From Jackrogersella multiformis (lineage: Eukaryota > Ascomycota > Sordariomycetes > Xylariales > Hypoxylaceae): 64,000 nucleotides of DNA. Under the pieces are notes generated by a model, which saw nothing but the letters and a program-made list of their open reading frames with translations, was not told the origin of the DNA and searched no databases. The stretch covers positions 1,984,001 through 2,048,000 of the forward strand of contig CADCXD010000011.1 of the NCBI GenBank assembly GCA_902806575.1, read 5' to 3'. The translations under genes were made by a program, and so were the position numbers. Of the stretch, positions 46,420 through 60,333 are shown piece after piece (the stretch's first letter is position 1; every line of letters starts with the position of its first letter).

Positions 46420-49400
46420 ATACTTTTTTAATAATAATAAAAACTAACGTTTTCGTTAATTATAAGTTATTATTTTATTAAATTAATTTTTAACGTTTAA
46501 TAAATATATTAAATATATTAATATCGTTTTCCTTTTTATCGTTATTATCGTTTAATAACGTATTTTCGTAAACGAAATATATATCGTTAAAATCGTTAAA
46601 CGTTTATATTTTAATTAATATTATTATCGATTTTTTTATAATAAACGTAATTAACTTAAATATAAAAGTTAATATTTTAATTCGTAATATAATTATAATA
46701 ATAAATATAATAAATAATATTAATTATAACTTAATTTTTATAATTTTTTTATATAATTTATAAAAATATTACGCGCGTTTTTTACGATCGTTATAACTTC
46801 GGTAATATTTATTAAAAACTTTTTTATTAATTATTATTATTCCTTAATAATCGAAAGGATTTTCGTGGTTAATACGCGTTATTATTATAATTATTAACTT
46901 ATAATTATTATTATTTATTATAACTTTTTAAAATTTCGGCTTTATATTATCGTTTTCGTATATTAATTAAATTAATTCGGTTAATTTTAACTTATTATAT
47001 AACTTTTTTAAAAAAGTCTCGACGTTTTTTTTTATATTTTCATTAATATAAAATACCTTAAATATATTTTTATCGGGAATTTTAAAAAATACTTTAATAA
47101 TAACTTTTATTTTTTAATTAATAACTTTACTTTATTAATTTATTTTTTTAAGTTAATTTTAAATTATTCGATAAAAAATTATTATCGAAAAATTTTTATA
47201 TATTAAGATTTTTAATAACGTTTTAATAATTAAAGTAACGTTAAATTATAAATAAAACGATATTATTTTTATTATTTTTATATAATATATTTTAAAATCG
47301 GTGATATTTATTAAATCTTTATCGTTATTATTTTAAATAAACGATTTATTTTAAAAGGTTTATTATTATTAAAGTTTATTATCGTTTTATATTTTAATAA
47401 TTTTAAATGTTTTATTAATAATTATTATTTATTTATCGTTAAATAAATATTAATAAATTTATGTAAACGTTAAATTAATAATTTTTTTAATTAAAGTTTT
47501 AAAAGGTTTAAGTATCGGCTTTTTTATAAAAGGCATTATAAAATAAAAAATAAGTGAATTTTTTTTTATAAAGTTAAAGTTTATAAAAAAAGAAAAAAAG
47601 ATTTATTATAAAAAAGAATTCTTTTTTAATAAAAGTAAATAAGAAAAATGCTTATATAAATAAAACATATAAATATAAGTAAATATATTATACTTTATCG
47701 TTATTAAATAAATATTAATATATTTATAAGTTATTTTAATATTAAAGTATTTAATTTTTTCTTAATTTTTTCTTAATTTAATTATAATTTAAATATTAAA
47801 ATATTTAACTTTTTTTTAAAGTAAAAACTTTAATAATAATTATAATTATTTAATAATTTATAATTTACTTACATTTTTTTTCATTTTTTTAACGTTATTC
47901 GTAAATTATATTTTTTATATTATAATGAATTTTAACTTTATAACTTTTAATAATCTTTTTATTAAAATTATAACTTATAATTTCGTTGATTTTTTCGGTG
48001 GCGTTAATAATTAAATAAAGAAAATCGGTTAATTATTATTAATATAATGTAATAATATATTTTCGTTAAATTATTTTTTTAATATATATACGATTATTTT
48101 ATCGTTTAACGTATATTATTATTTATTTACGATTAATTATATTAATTTATTAATTAATTTCGAAAGTATATCGTTAAAAGTTTACGTATTTTTAAAAAGT
48201 TATATATTAAAAATTTATAATTTATTAATGGATTTAATATAAAGTTAATTAAATAATAAAAGGTGTTTTTTATTATAATTATTTAATAATATTATTATAT
48301 TTTAAATAAATAAATTTTTTAAATATTATTAATTAAAAATTAATAAATAGTTTTTTTATCGTACGAGGTATTTAAAAATAAAGCGTTTTATTTATTTATT
48401 TATTTTTCGATTTAATAATTTTTCGATCTCGTACGACACTTAATTATTATCGTTTTTTTACGATAATTTAATTTAATTACGGTTGTTTTTTTATATAAAG
48501 ATCTTTTTTTTAAAAGATTTTAAATAATTAATTTATTAATATAACTTTATGGATTTATTAATTATTAAGTAATTTAAGTTTATACGTAAGTTTATTAATT
48601 TATTTTAAAATTAATAACGGTTTAATACGTTATATTTATCATTTATAAAACGGTTTACTTAATAATATATAACTTTTATATAATTTAAAGTAAATTAATT
48701 TCTTTTAAAAAAAGATAAAGTTATATTTTAAATCGTAACGAGCTTTTATTTCGACGATTATAAAGTTAATATATTTTTTTACTTTTTTTTAATAATATTA
48801 AGTGATTTTCCGATCGTTAATAATTTAATATTATTAAAATTATATTATAACGTTAAAATTATTTTTAATTACGGTATATCGTTTAATAAATAATAATAAC
48901 GAATTATTATTTTAACTTTTTAATTACGTCGTTTTATTATATTATTAATTTAAGGATAATAATTTATTAATATAATTAATAATATTTTAAATTAAATAAA
49001 TAACGTTTATTAAATTTTATTATTAACTTTTACGTTTTTATTTAAAATTACTTTATATAAAATATCTTAATTTAATAATATAAACGTTTTAAAAAGTAAC
49101 GCGGCTTAATAATAAGCTTTATATTTAATATTTTTAAATATTAAAATCGTTTTTTTATTAAATTTATATATAATTATTATTATTATATCGAAGTAAATAA
49201 AGCTTTTAATAAACTTACGATAAAGTTTTAAGTTATTATATAAAATAATTACGGCGATAAGTTTATAAATTTTAATTTATCGTAAAGCTTTAAACGTTTA
49301 ATCCGATTTTTATAATAATCGAGGTAATGTTTAACGTATTTTTAAACTTTTTATAAAAAGTTATAAATATAAACCGATTTTAATTTATAAAATATTTATT

Positions 49401-50289
49401 TCGGTTTAAAATAATATTTTAAATTATGAACTTTATTAAATAATTTATATATATAAGTTAATAAAATTATTAATTAACGTAAGTTTAATAAATATATAAA
49501 TAAATTTATTTAAGATATTTTTAAAAGTTTAATTTCTTTTTATTAAATCTTTTATATCGTTTTATATTAATAAATAAAATAATATATTTAAAATTAAATT
49601 AAATTTTTTAAAAATATAATAAACGTTAAAGTTAAATTAAAATAAATATATTAAAATAATTATTAATTTATTATTTATTTTAAGTATTATTTAATTAACG
49701 ATGTTTTTTATTATATTATAATCCATTAAAATAATAATTAATCGTGTATAAAATTATAATTAAATTTTATTATTTTTATAAACTTAAATTAAATAAATAA
49801 TTTTTAATTTTATTACTTCGTATTATAATTTAATTTTTATTAAAACTTTTAATAAAAATATAATTAGACGAATTACGTTAGTTTTTATATTAACTTCGTT
49901 TTAAAGTATATTTATATAAAATATTATAACTTCGAATTTTTTTCGTTTCGATATATTTATTTTTAAAAACGTTATTTAATTATAATTTTAATACGTTAAT
50001 ATCGTTAAGTTTAATAATTTATTTTATAATATTTTAAACGAATTTAATTTGTTTTTTATTAATATATATATTATTTTTATAATATATCGATATTTATATT
50101 AAGATTTTAAAGGAATTTTTTATTAAGTTTTTTTTTCGGTTAATATTTTCGTTTTTTTATTTTATAAAGGTCTTATTTTTTATTAATATTATAAGATATA
50201 TTTTCGTAAAAATCTTATTATACCGATATATATTTCCAAATTAATTAATATTTATAATATTAAATTTTTTTTAATTACGTTTAATTTAT

Positions 50290-50470
50290 TAATTAAAAAT
50301 CTAAGTAATATAATCGATAAAAAACTAAGAAATGAATTTTTTAACGATAATATAAGTTTTATATTATTATATATATTAAATATTTAATTAAAATGTTTTT
50401 TATATTATTCTTTAATATTATTAAATATTATAATATTATCGATATATATTTTAATAAAGTTTTAAAAAAG
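50290..50470 (-). pseudogene. Reverse-transcriptase relic of the gypsy element
   Basis: Minus-strand codons around 50446-50438 encode Tyr-Ile-Asp of the RT active site. The next codon is AAT (Asn) where GAT/GAC (Asp) is expected, a G-to-A change that removes a catalytic residue. Downstream, the thumb/connection motif with SFL and LL is still legible in the same frame, interrupted by TAA codons. The element cannot encode an active enzyme. Confidence 0.8.
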
Positions 50471-51610
50471 CTTTAATTTTTAGTTTATAAATCGTTACGT
50501 AAAGGTTAAAAAAAATTAAATTTTATTAATGTAACGTTAAAAACTTTTAAACCTTTTAACGATATTATCGTTATTTTATTTTTATATTTAAACGTAATAA
50601 GTAATTAATAAAAAAATAAAGCCTTATTTATAACGTTAAAGATTTTTTTTCTTTATATTTTTTAAACGATTTCTTTTTAACGCGATAATAAGTAAATATT
50701 AATTAAGGCATTTTTATTTAATAATTTAAAATCGATAATTATTCGACCTTTTTTATTATTATTAACGAGTTTTTAAATAATAAAATAAGGATAATTAAAC
50801 GGTATAAATATTTTTTATTAATTTATTTTATTTTAATTATATATTTAATTAAATTAATTATTATTTTTTCTTTTTTTAATATATCGATAATATTATAATT
50901 ACGTTAAATATTTTATTTATTTATTAAAATAAATAATTATCGAGTAAAAAAAAGGTTAAAATTATAAATATATATGTTTTTTTTAATTATAAGCTTTAAA
51001 ATATCTTTAAATTTAAATACATTTAAAGTCGGTATATTTATTTTAATAAAACCTCGTTTTATTTTTAATAATAATTATAAATTAATAAAAGATTTATCGG
51101 TTAATAATAAAGTTTAAATATTTCGTTATTTAAATTAAATTTTATTAATAAATTATTTTCCTCGCGTTAAAATATTATATATATTTACGTTAAATTAACT
51201 TTTTTTATAAAGTGTTTATACTTTTTTTAATAATTCTTTTAATTATTTCGATTTTAATATTACGTTATAAAATTATAAGCTTATTAAACGTGTTTAAAAA
51301 AGCGATTCTTTTAAGCGTATTTATATTATAAATATTATTTATTACGTTTTTTATTTTAACGTAAAAAATGAAGTTTTTTTACGCAGTAAATTAAAGTAAT
51401 ATATTAAAATAAATATTATTATTTTAACGAGAATAAAAAATTAATTTATAATTAAAATTTATTATTATATTTAACTTTTTAAATAATAATATTTTATAAA
51501 TATTTAAACTTTAAAATATAATATTAAAATTATATATATTTTATTATAATTAATAATCACGTTATATTCTTTTAAAAAATTATTTCTCATTAATAAATTA
51601 AGTTAAAATT

Positions 51611-51675
51611 TTAAATAATTAATTTATACTTTTAAATAATTAATTTATACTTTTAAATAATTAATTTATACTTTT
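51611..51675. repeat. 21-bp tandem repeat inside the inner element
   Basis: Three consecutive copies of TTAAATAATTAATTTATACTT, identical to each other, within otherwise decayed sequence. Identity among the units suggests the expansion postdates most mutation, or a unit too short to be recognised by RIP. Confidence 0.85.
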
Positions 51676-54600
51676 ATTAAAATTAAAATTTATCGTTTAT
51701 ATATTATTTTTCTTTAATATTTAATCGAAAATTTAGTTTTAATTTTTATAATTAATTTTCCCGGGATTATTTTTTATATATATGTAAGTTTATTTAATTT
51801 AAATATTTCGTAATTTTCGATAAAATCTTTTAACTACGTTTTATTTATTATTTAATTAAATACGTTAATATTTATATATATTATCGATTTTTATCTCGAT
51901 TCGTTTAATACGTTTATTTTTAAATTTATATATTTTATTAACTTTTTATTTAAAAGTAAAAAGTTAATATTTTTAATTTTTATATTTATCGATTATAAAA
52001 GTAAAAGTATAATATCTTTTAATTATATTAATTATATTTTTACTTTTATTTATTTTTAAATAAAGTAAGTATTAATAACTTTTTTAATTTTAAGTTAAAT
52101 TTTTATTATTTATCTCGTTTTTTAAAGTAATTACGAATATTTAAGTTTTATATATTTATTAACGTATATATATTTAAAATAATTAAATTTAATGTTAAAT
52201 GTTTTATAATATTTTCGATATATACGTTTTTTTACGGTTAATAATTTATTATTAAAAGATAAAAAGTAAAATATAAAGGTTTTAAAGTTATTTATTAAAT
52301 ATTCTTTTATTAAAAAATAATTATTTACTTACAAGTTTTTTTTATTTTTTTTCCGATTTTTTTCGTTTTATTTATACTCGATTTCGTTTTATAAATATAT
52401 GTTACCGTTAAAACGATTTCTTATTTTCCTTTATCCTTTTTAATAAAAACGAGGATAATTATTATAATATTCGTTATTATAACGATTATAAACGTTATAA
52501 TTATAATTATAATTATAATAATAATAACTTTATCGGTTATTATCTCGACGTTTATTATTTTATTTATCGTTATATTAATCGTAATTTTAATTATAATTAT
52601 CTCGTTAATTATATTTATTATTATAATAATTTTAATTACCTTAATAAATCTTTAATTAATCGATATAAAATATTATATTATCGTAATTATAATAAATAAT
52701 TTAAATATTTTTAAATAATTTAATACCGTTTAAAAAAATATTTTATATAAGTATGTTATTAAATATTATATAAAGTTTAATATTAACCTTTAAGTTTTTA
52801 TTTTTTTTCGTTAATATTTACTTACGTTATATTAATTATTTTTTATTTAAATATTTAAAATAAACGTTTATAATTATTATAATCGATTTTAAATTAATAA
52901 TATTTATCACTTTAAATTCTAGGTTTAATTTATTATAAATCGTCGTTATTTATTATATATTCGTAATTAATTTAAATGTTTAATAATTTTAAATAATATT
53001 TAATAATAATATTTTAATAAATATATTTTTAAAATAAAGTTTTAAAGTATATTTCGTTTTTTTAAAAAATATTAAAACTTTTAACATATAAATTTTATAT
53101 TAATTAAATAACGTTTTAAAAGTATACTTTATATCGTTTTATATTTTTTACTTTTTCTTAATAAATATTTAATTTATTTATTAATTTTATAAATTTTTAC
53201 GAAATAACTTATAAAGATTATTTTTAATTTTTATAACTTTTATAAGTTCTTAATAAGTTACTTAAATATTACGTTAATATATATAATTACCTTTAATAAA
53301 AGAATTATTTATTATTATAAACTTATTTACGTTTATTATAAAATAATCGATATTATAAAATATTTAATCTTTTAATATTAATTAACGATTCGTTTTATTC
53401 CTTTATAATTATATAAATATTAAAACGTTATTAATTAAATCGTTAAGTAATTCGTTAACGATTTAACGTTTAATTATAAATAAAATTACGGCTTATTTTA
53501 CGATATATATTTAAGATTTATATATTAATTTAAGTATAAAATTAATTAATAAAAGTTATAATTTTTAAGATTAATTAAGTTTATTTATTAAAAGTTATTT
53601 TAACTTTAAAACGAAAGGTTAAATAAGTTAATTAATTATTATTTAAATTACTTTATTTTAGATTTTAATTAATCGATTAAATTATATACTTTTATCCGAT
53701 ATAAAGGATTTATAATTTAATTACGTACTTTTATTATAAAAAAAAGTAAATATAATAAGTAAATATATAATAAATAATATTAATTTAATTATTTATAACT
53801 TAATCATTTAATAAAAAGCTAAAAATATAAAAAGTTAACTTTAAAGCTTTATATAATTATTTATATAACTTTATTAATATTAACTTTTTACGATATAATT
53901 ATTTACGTTTACGGTTAAATCTTTTAATAAATAATTAAAAATATCGAAAAAATTATCCGAAAGCTTCGTATAATTACTTACGTAACTTTATTAATTTCGA
54001 TTTTTTTAATAAATTATAATTAAATCTTTTAATATAAAATTAATAATATAAATAAATCGATTCGTAAATTAAATATAAATATTAAAGCAATTATTAAATA
54101 ACTTAAAATTATTATTAAAATTATTATAAGTTATATTTTTAAGTTATAAATTAATAAAAATTATAATAACGTTAATAATATTAAAGGATAAAAATTTTTA
54201 ATAATTAATTAAATTAATTATTTCTTTCGTTAATAATTTTATTAATAATATTATAAAATTTAAATCGATTAAAAAGTTAATTTTATCGGTTAATATATAA
54301 AAGTAATTAAAATAAAAAATCGATATTAAAATTAATATTAACCGTTAAATAAGGATTTTCAAATTTAATAAAATAAATTATAATATAATTTTTAACGTTT
54401 TATTAAATATTTATTTAAACTTTTAAAGGTTTAAAACTTATTAAAAGTTATAAAATAACGTTAATATATAAATTATAATATTATAAAAAAATAATAACGT
54501 AATTAAATTCGATTAATAATAAAATAAAAGTAAAAATCATTAAGTAATAAAAAAAATAAAATAACGAAAAAAATAATTATAAAATGTTTAAAGTTTAATA

Positions 54601-54706
54601 ATTATTAATTAAATTTTTACCACGTTAACTTATCGTAATTAATTAATTAAAAGTTTAATTAATTTAACGGTAAAATATAAATCGTTACGATATAATAAAA
54701 GCGAGC

Positions 54707-54864
54707 TGTTATTATATATTATATATTAATAAATTAAAATAAAAGTTTTAAAATAATTATTATTTTTAAGAATAAAAATAAAGTTAATAAGTATAAAGTA
54801 TAAACCATTTTTAACGTATAACTTATTACTTTAAATATAAATTATATAATTATGGCTTTTTATA
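54707..54864 (-). repeat. LTR of inner gypsy element (5' LTR)
   Basis: Starts TGTTATTATA on the plus strand, so the minus-strand LTR ends in CA as expected. Its far end reads TTTTTATA, consistent with an original terminal CA mutated to TA. Pairs with 46239-46419. Confidence 0.7.
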
Positions 54865-57800
54865 TCGTAAAAAATATAAAAACGATAAAAAAAAATTCTT
54901 TTATTAAAAAAGTAATAATTATTTTAAATCTTAATATTAAAATTAAAATAGTTATTTTATAAGAAAATTTCGATTAAATAATTTAAAGTTAAAAAACGGT
55001 TAATCGATAATTTAATAAAACCTTTAAAATTACCGAAATATTTTAACTTTATATTTAAAAAATATTCGTTATTTATTTATTTAAAAATTAAATAAAAATA
55101 AAAATTAAGAAATAATATATATAATAAACGTTATAATTATTTTAAATTATATAAAAAGATATTAATGAAATTTTAAACGGTTTTAAATTCTTAAAAAAAC
55201 ATTTTAAAAAAAAGGAAAGGTTATTTATTTTTTTAATAAATAATAATTTATATAATTTCCGGTTTTATTAATAATTTTAAATAATAATATTTATAAAAAT
55301 AATATCTTTAAACGCTTATATAAATATTTATTTATTAATCGTAATAATATTTAAAAAGATTTTAATAAAATAATAGTTTTTTATAATAATTACGGATTTT
55401 TTAAATTTTTTAACGTAATAAAATTTAACGTTAATTTAAATATTATTAAAAAGTTTATAATTAACGTGTAATTTAAAACGAATAATAATAAAATATAAAA
55501 GTAAAACGTTAAAATTTATATAATTAACATATTATTATATTTTTATTATTAAAAATAAATTTTTTAAAATAAAATTAACTTTATATTTATTAAGGAAAAT
55601 ACGAAAAAAATAATAAATTAATAATTATAAATACGAAACGTTTTATTATAATAATAAATATAATAAAAACGTATCGTTTTATATAAAATAAAATAATAAC
55701 GATTTAATTAAAATTTAACATTAACTTTTAAATTATAATATTTAACGTATTAATTAAAAAAATTAAATATTATATCGCTTTAAAAACTTTTATTATAAAA
55801 AACGAAAATATATTAAATAATATAATTAAAAGCTTAATTATAAAATAAAAACGTATTTTACTTTTTTTAAATTTAAAATTAAACTTTATATAAATTAAGG
55901 AAGGTTAATATTTTAAAATAAACTTTTAAAAAATAAAAAATTATTAAATAAATTAAAAAACGAAAAACATTTAAATAAATATTTTTATTATTTACCGATA
56001 CTTAAACTTTTTAATATATTATTAATTAATATTCTTAATTATTAAAATAATAACGTTCGTATTAAAATAAAAAATATTTATATATATTTATATATATATA
56101 TTTTAAATTAAGCTTAAAAAGTTTAATAATAACGTTAAAATATTAATCTTTTTTTAAAACGAAATTAATTTATTCGATTTAAAATAAAAGCTATATTTTA
56201 AATTTTATTAAAAATTATAAATATAATAAAAAATATACCTTTTAATATAAAATCACCGGTAATTAATTTAATTTTTATCGTTTAAAAAAATAATAAACGT
56301 ATATTCGTTATTTCGTTAAAACGATATTTTAACTTTTATATATAATTATATTATTTTTATTATTATAAATATAATAAAAAGATTTTTTTAATAAAATATA
56401 AAATAAAATAATCGATAAAAATAATTTTTATTACTTTATATAAAAAATATAAATAATTTACGGTTAATATTATAAAATTAAAAATTTCGTTAAATTTTTT
56501 TTAAAATAAAATAAAAAAACTTTTTAATAAATATTTATAATAATTCGTTTTTATATATATTAACGATATTATAATTTGTAATAAAATTATAGAAAAATAT
56601 ATTAAACATTTAAATATTATTATAACTTTATTAAAAAATTTAAATATTAAATATTTTAATTTAATTTAATTATTACGAAAAAAAACGAACGTAATTCGAA
56701 AATTTTAAATTATAATTTTTAAAAATTTAAAATATAAGTTAAATTTAATAAGTTATTATAAAATTTTTATTTTAAAATATTAAAATATAAAAATAAACCT
56801 TTAAAAAATCCTTAACGATTTAATTATATAAAATTTATTAAATTATTACATTTACTTAAAAAACTAATTAATTAAAACGAAATAAAAAAATATTAAAACG
56901 AAATTTCTCGCCGTTATGATTTATAAAAATAAATAAAAAAATAAATTTTTTTTTTAAAAAAATAATTAAATTAATATTTTTTACGTAAATAATAATATTA
57001 AAAAATATAATATAAAATTATATTAAATTTAAAACGAACGATATTAACCGGTAATTTTTATATTAAAAATATTAAATCGATATTAAAAACATTATTAATT
57101 AACGAAATTTAAAATAAACGCGTTTATTTAAACATTATAATTTTTATCGTATATTTTAAATTATAATAAAATATACGTAATTATAAGTTATATAATTATT
57201 AAAAACGTTTTTTTTTAAAAACCGCACTTAAAAAATAAAAACGCTTTATTATTTAACGTTTATATTTAAATAAATATAAAAATTAAAGCAAAATTATATA
57301 TAAATTAAAACGTTAATATATTAATATAAACGCTTTATTATAAATATATTTATTAAAAGACGACGTAATCGATTTAATAATATAAATAATAATAATTTAC
57401 ACTTTTTTAATATTTATAAAAGTTTAAATAAAACGTAATAATTTAATTTTAAAAATAAATAATAAAAATTTTATTTTTAAAAATATTAAAATAATAAATA
57501 TAAAAACAAAGATAAAAATAAATATTATTTTATTAAACATTAATATAAAGATTATCCTCGAAAAATTAAATGGTTAAATAATAATAAAATTATATATATT
57601 AAATAAACTTATTATAAATATCGTAAAAACGTTTTAAAATAATTAATTTTTTTAAATAATATATACGAAGTTTAAAAAATAAAATAAATTATACGATTTT
57701 ATTTTAAAAGTATTAATTTAAGGAGGTATTATAAGAAATAAATAAAATAAAAACGCGATATAATTAATTAATATTATATATATATATTAAAAGAAAAAAA

Positions 57801-60173
57801 AGTAAATATATAAATTACGAATTAACTTAAATAAATTAATAATTAAGTTAATTAATTCGTGCTTATTATTACGTAAATATATAAATAAAGCACGTATATA
57901 TTACTTTATTAATAAAAAAAAAATAAACTTACTTTATTTTTTAAATAACGATAAAAAAAGATTTATATTTTATTTAAAATATATTTAAAAATATTTAAAT
58001 TAATTTATAATAATTAAACTTACGTTAAAATTAATAAAACGTATACGTTTTTTAAAAGTTTAAAATTTATATTATTTAAAAAAAAAACCGTAAATATATA
58101 TATTAAAATATATTAATTATATTAAACCGTAAAAACGTTTAAAAATAAACCCGTAAAAAATTTATTATTTATATTACCATTAAAATTATTACTTAAAATA
58201 TTATATTTAAACTTTATAATCGGTTTATTTATTTTAAAATAAAGCTTTAACGTAAATTTAATTATTAAAAATAAATTATTTAAATTTAAAAAAGTAATAT
58301 ATAATAAAATAATTTAAAGCTTTAAAAATAAATAAATAAAAATTTTAATAAATATATTTAAATTAAAGTTTTCTTAAAATTTAAAATATAAATATAAATT
58401 TTAAAAGAATTTATATTATAAAAAGCTTTTTATAAAATAACGTATACCGATATTAATATAATATTAACTTATTATTCGTAAATAAATAAATAATTTAAAT
58501 TTATAATAAAAATAATAAAAATAAACTTTTAATTATATATAAATAATTAACTTAATTAAAATAATTAATTAAACTTATTATTATATATAATAATTATTAT
58601 AAATATATTAATATACGCGATAACGTAATAAACGTTATTTTAAATTTTATATAATTTTAAACCGAGATATTTTCTCGTAATTTTAAATAAAATAATAAAC
58701 GATTTTATAAAAATATAAACGTAATATAAATAAAATATTTATAATTTAATTAAACTCGTAAAAATAAAAATAAAAATAAAATATAATAATAAATATATAT
58801 CGCTTAAAAACCTTAAAATATATATTTATATTAAATTAAATTATTATTTAAAAAAAATCTCCCCGTATTAATATAAATTAAAATTATTACGATAAAACGT
58901 TTCGAAAATATTAAAAATATACGATAAAAAATAAATAAAATTAATAAACGATTAACGGTTAAAAAAATTACGTTATTAAATATTTTATTTATTTACACGA
59001 TAAACTAATTGTTTTTTTTATAAAAAAGAAATTTCTTATAAAAGTTTTTTTCTTTTTTTCTTTTATAAAATTTCTTTTTTTTATAAATTCTTTTTTTTTA
59101 ATATATTTTAATATAAAACTTATTTTTTTAACTTAACTTTTTTAAATTATTTTATTTTTAAAACATAATTTTAAAATAATAAAAATTTAATTTTTTAATA
59201 TATTTAACGGATAAAATAATACCGTTTTATTAATTTTAAAAATATAATTTTAAATCGTATTTTATCTTTAAAAAATATACGGTTTTTTAAAAAAATTATA
59301 TAAAAAAACGATAAATTATATTTATAAATATTTATTATTAAATAAAATTTCGAAATATATATTATACGTAACTTTAAAAAATAAAAAAAAACGAAAAACT
59401 TAAAACATATAAAATATTATACTTAAAAATATATAAAATTATATTTATAATAATTTTTAATTTAAATATAAAAAATATTATAAACGATAAAAATAATATT
59501 AAATTAATTTAATATTAATAACGTTATATATTAAAAATAAAAAAATTAAAACCATTAAAAAGTAAAATAATAAAAATAAATATAACATAAAAACGTTATT
59601 ATTTATAAATAACGAAAACGTAAAAACTTTTAATAAAATAATAAAATATAAATATATATAAATCGTAAAATAAAAGTAAAAATAATAAACGTATAACGCG
59701 ATTTTAATTTAAAAACGACGATTACGTAAACGAAAAATAAAAATAAAAATAAAAATAATAATTACGTAATAAAAATAAAAATAATAAATTAAAAAATAAA
59801 AATAAATAATAACGATAAAAAAAATTTACTTTATATTTAAAAAAATAATAACGATAATAAAATTTTACGTTATAATTAAAATAATATTAAATATTATTAT
59901 AATTTTTATATAATTTTTTAATTAACTCGCGTAATATTTAAATTAAATCGTATAATATTTAAAATAATTTAAATATAATAATTTATTATATTAATTTTTA
60001 TATTTATAAATAAATTTTTATTTAAATTATTAAATATAATTAAATTTCGTATAATTAATATTACTTTTTTTAACGTATTAATAATATTATTTTTAAATTA
60101 ATAAAAATCATTACTTTAAGAAGAAAAAAACGACGAAACGTTATAAAAACATTAATATAACGAAACGATAATA

Positions 60174-60333
60174 TATAACGTTATACGTAACGTAAATTTT
60201 TAAAATTTACGTTAAAAAATAATATACATAACTTAATTTACGTATAAAATATCTTCTTTTTTAAAAATAATAATATAACTAATTAATATATTTTATTTTA
60301 TTATTTATCGTTATTATTATAATTTATATTTAT
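60174..60333 (+). repeat. Right terminal direct repeat (LTR-like) of outer element
   Basis: Matches 44207-44366. The palindrome at 60189-60213 is the same as in the left copy except that CC has become TT and GG has become AA. Unique sequence resumes at about CTGTTTATAATAAAACG. Confidence 0.7.

Larger units (their letters stand above)
46239..54864 (-). mobile_element. Nested Ty3/gypsy LTR retrotransposon, RIP-inactivated
   Basis: Direct repeats at about 46239-46419 and 54707-54864 share an identical 74-nt block (46251-46324 and 54715-54788) and further similarity to TTTTTATA. The right copy starts TG on the plus strand. Between them the minus strand still reads as degenerate gypsy reverse transcriptase: NFIKIYIDNIIIFNNIKE at about 50461-50400, where the consensus is YIDDIIIFSN.KEEH, then ILSLKNSFLSFLSIILLRFL at about 50360-50300, matching the SxKKSFLGFPSVKLLGF block. 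Stops replace Gln, Arg or Trp codons as RIP predicts. Size about 8.6 kb, oriented right to left. It sits inside the outer element, so it inserted later. Confidence 0.8.
44207..60333. mobile_element. RIP-mutated ~16-kb AT-rich block: outer element with terminal direct repeats
   Basis: Base composition falls abruptly to almost pure A/T at about 44250 and recovers at about 60335, with no usable ORF between. The two ends carry direct repeats of about 160 bp (44207-~44366 and 60174-~60333). The left copy starts TGTGACGTCATGCG and the right TATAACGTTATACG; most substitutions in the first 40 bp are C-to-T or G-to-A, the signature of repeat-induced point mutation. A start in TG and a same-orientation copy fit an LTR retrotransposon. 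Taking out the nested inner element leaves about 7.5 kb, a normal size. The class of the outer element cannot be read; no reverse transcriptase or integrase could be recovered from it. The right-hand limit is approximate. Confidence 0.75.

Noticed and set aside
57528..57585. Gag zinc knuckle (CCHC) in the outer element
   Set aside because: A frame reads KYYFIKH..YKDYPRK, hinting at HX4C, but the first Cys position cannot be derived by C-to-T or G-to-A changes, so the motif is not supported.
58440..58520. Copia-type RNase H (YTDADW-like) in the outer element
   Set aside because: Only three to five residues resemble the family; the following residues do not fit, so the class of the outer element was left open.
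44207..60333. Centromere or mitochondrial DNA insertion
   Set aside because: The AT-rich block is bounded by direct repeats and contains decayed gypsy RT with transition-type changes. Nothing resembles mitochondrial genes, and 16 kb with normal sequence on both sides is better explained by mutated transposons.
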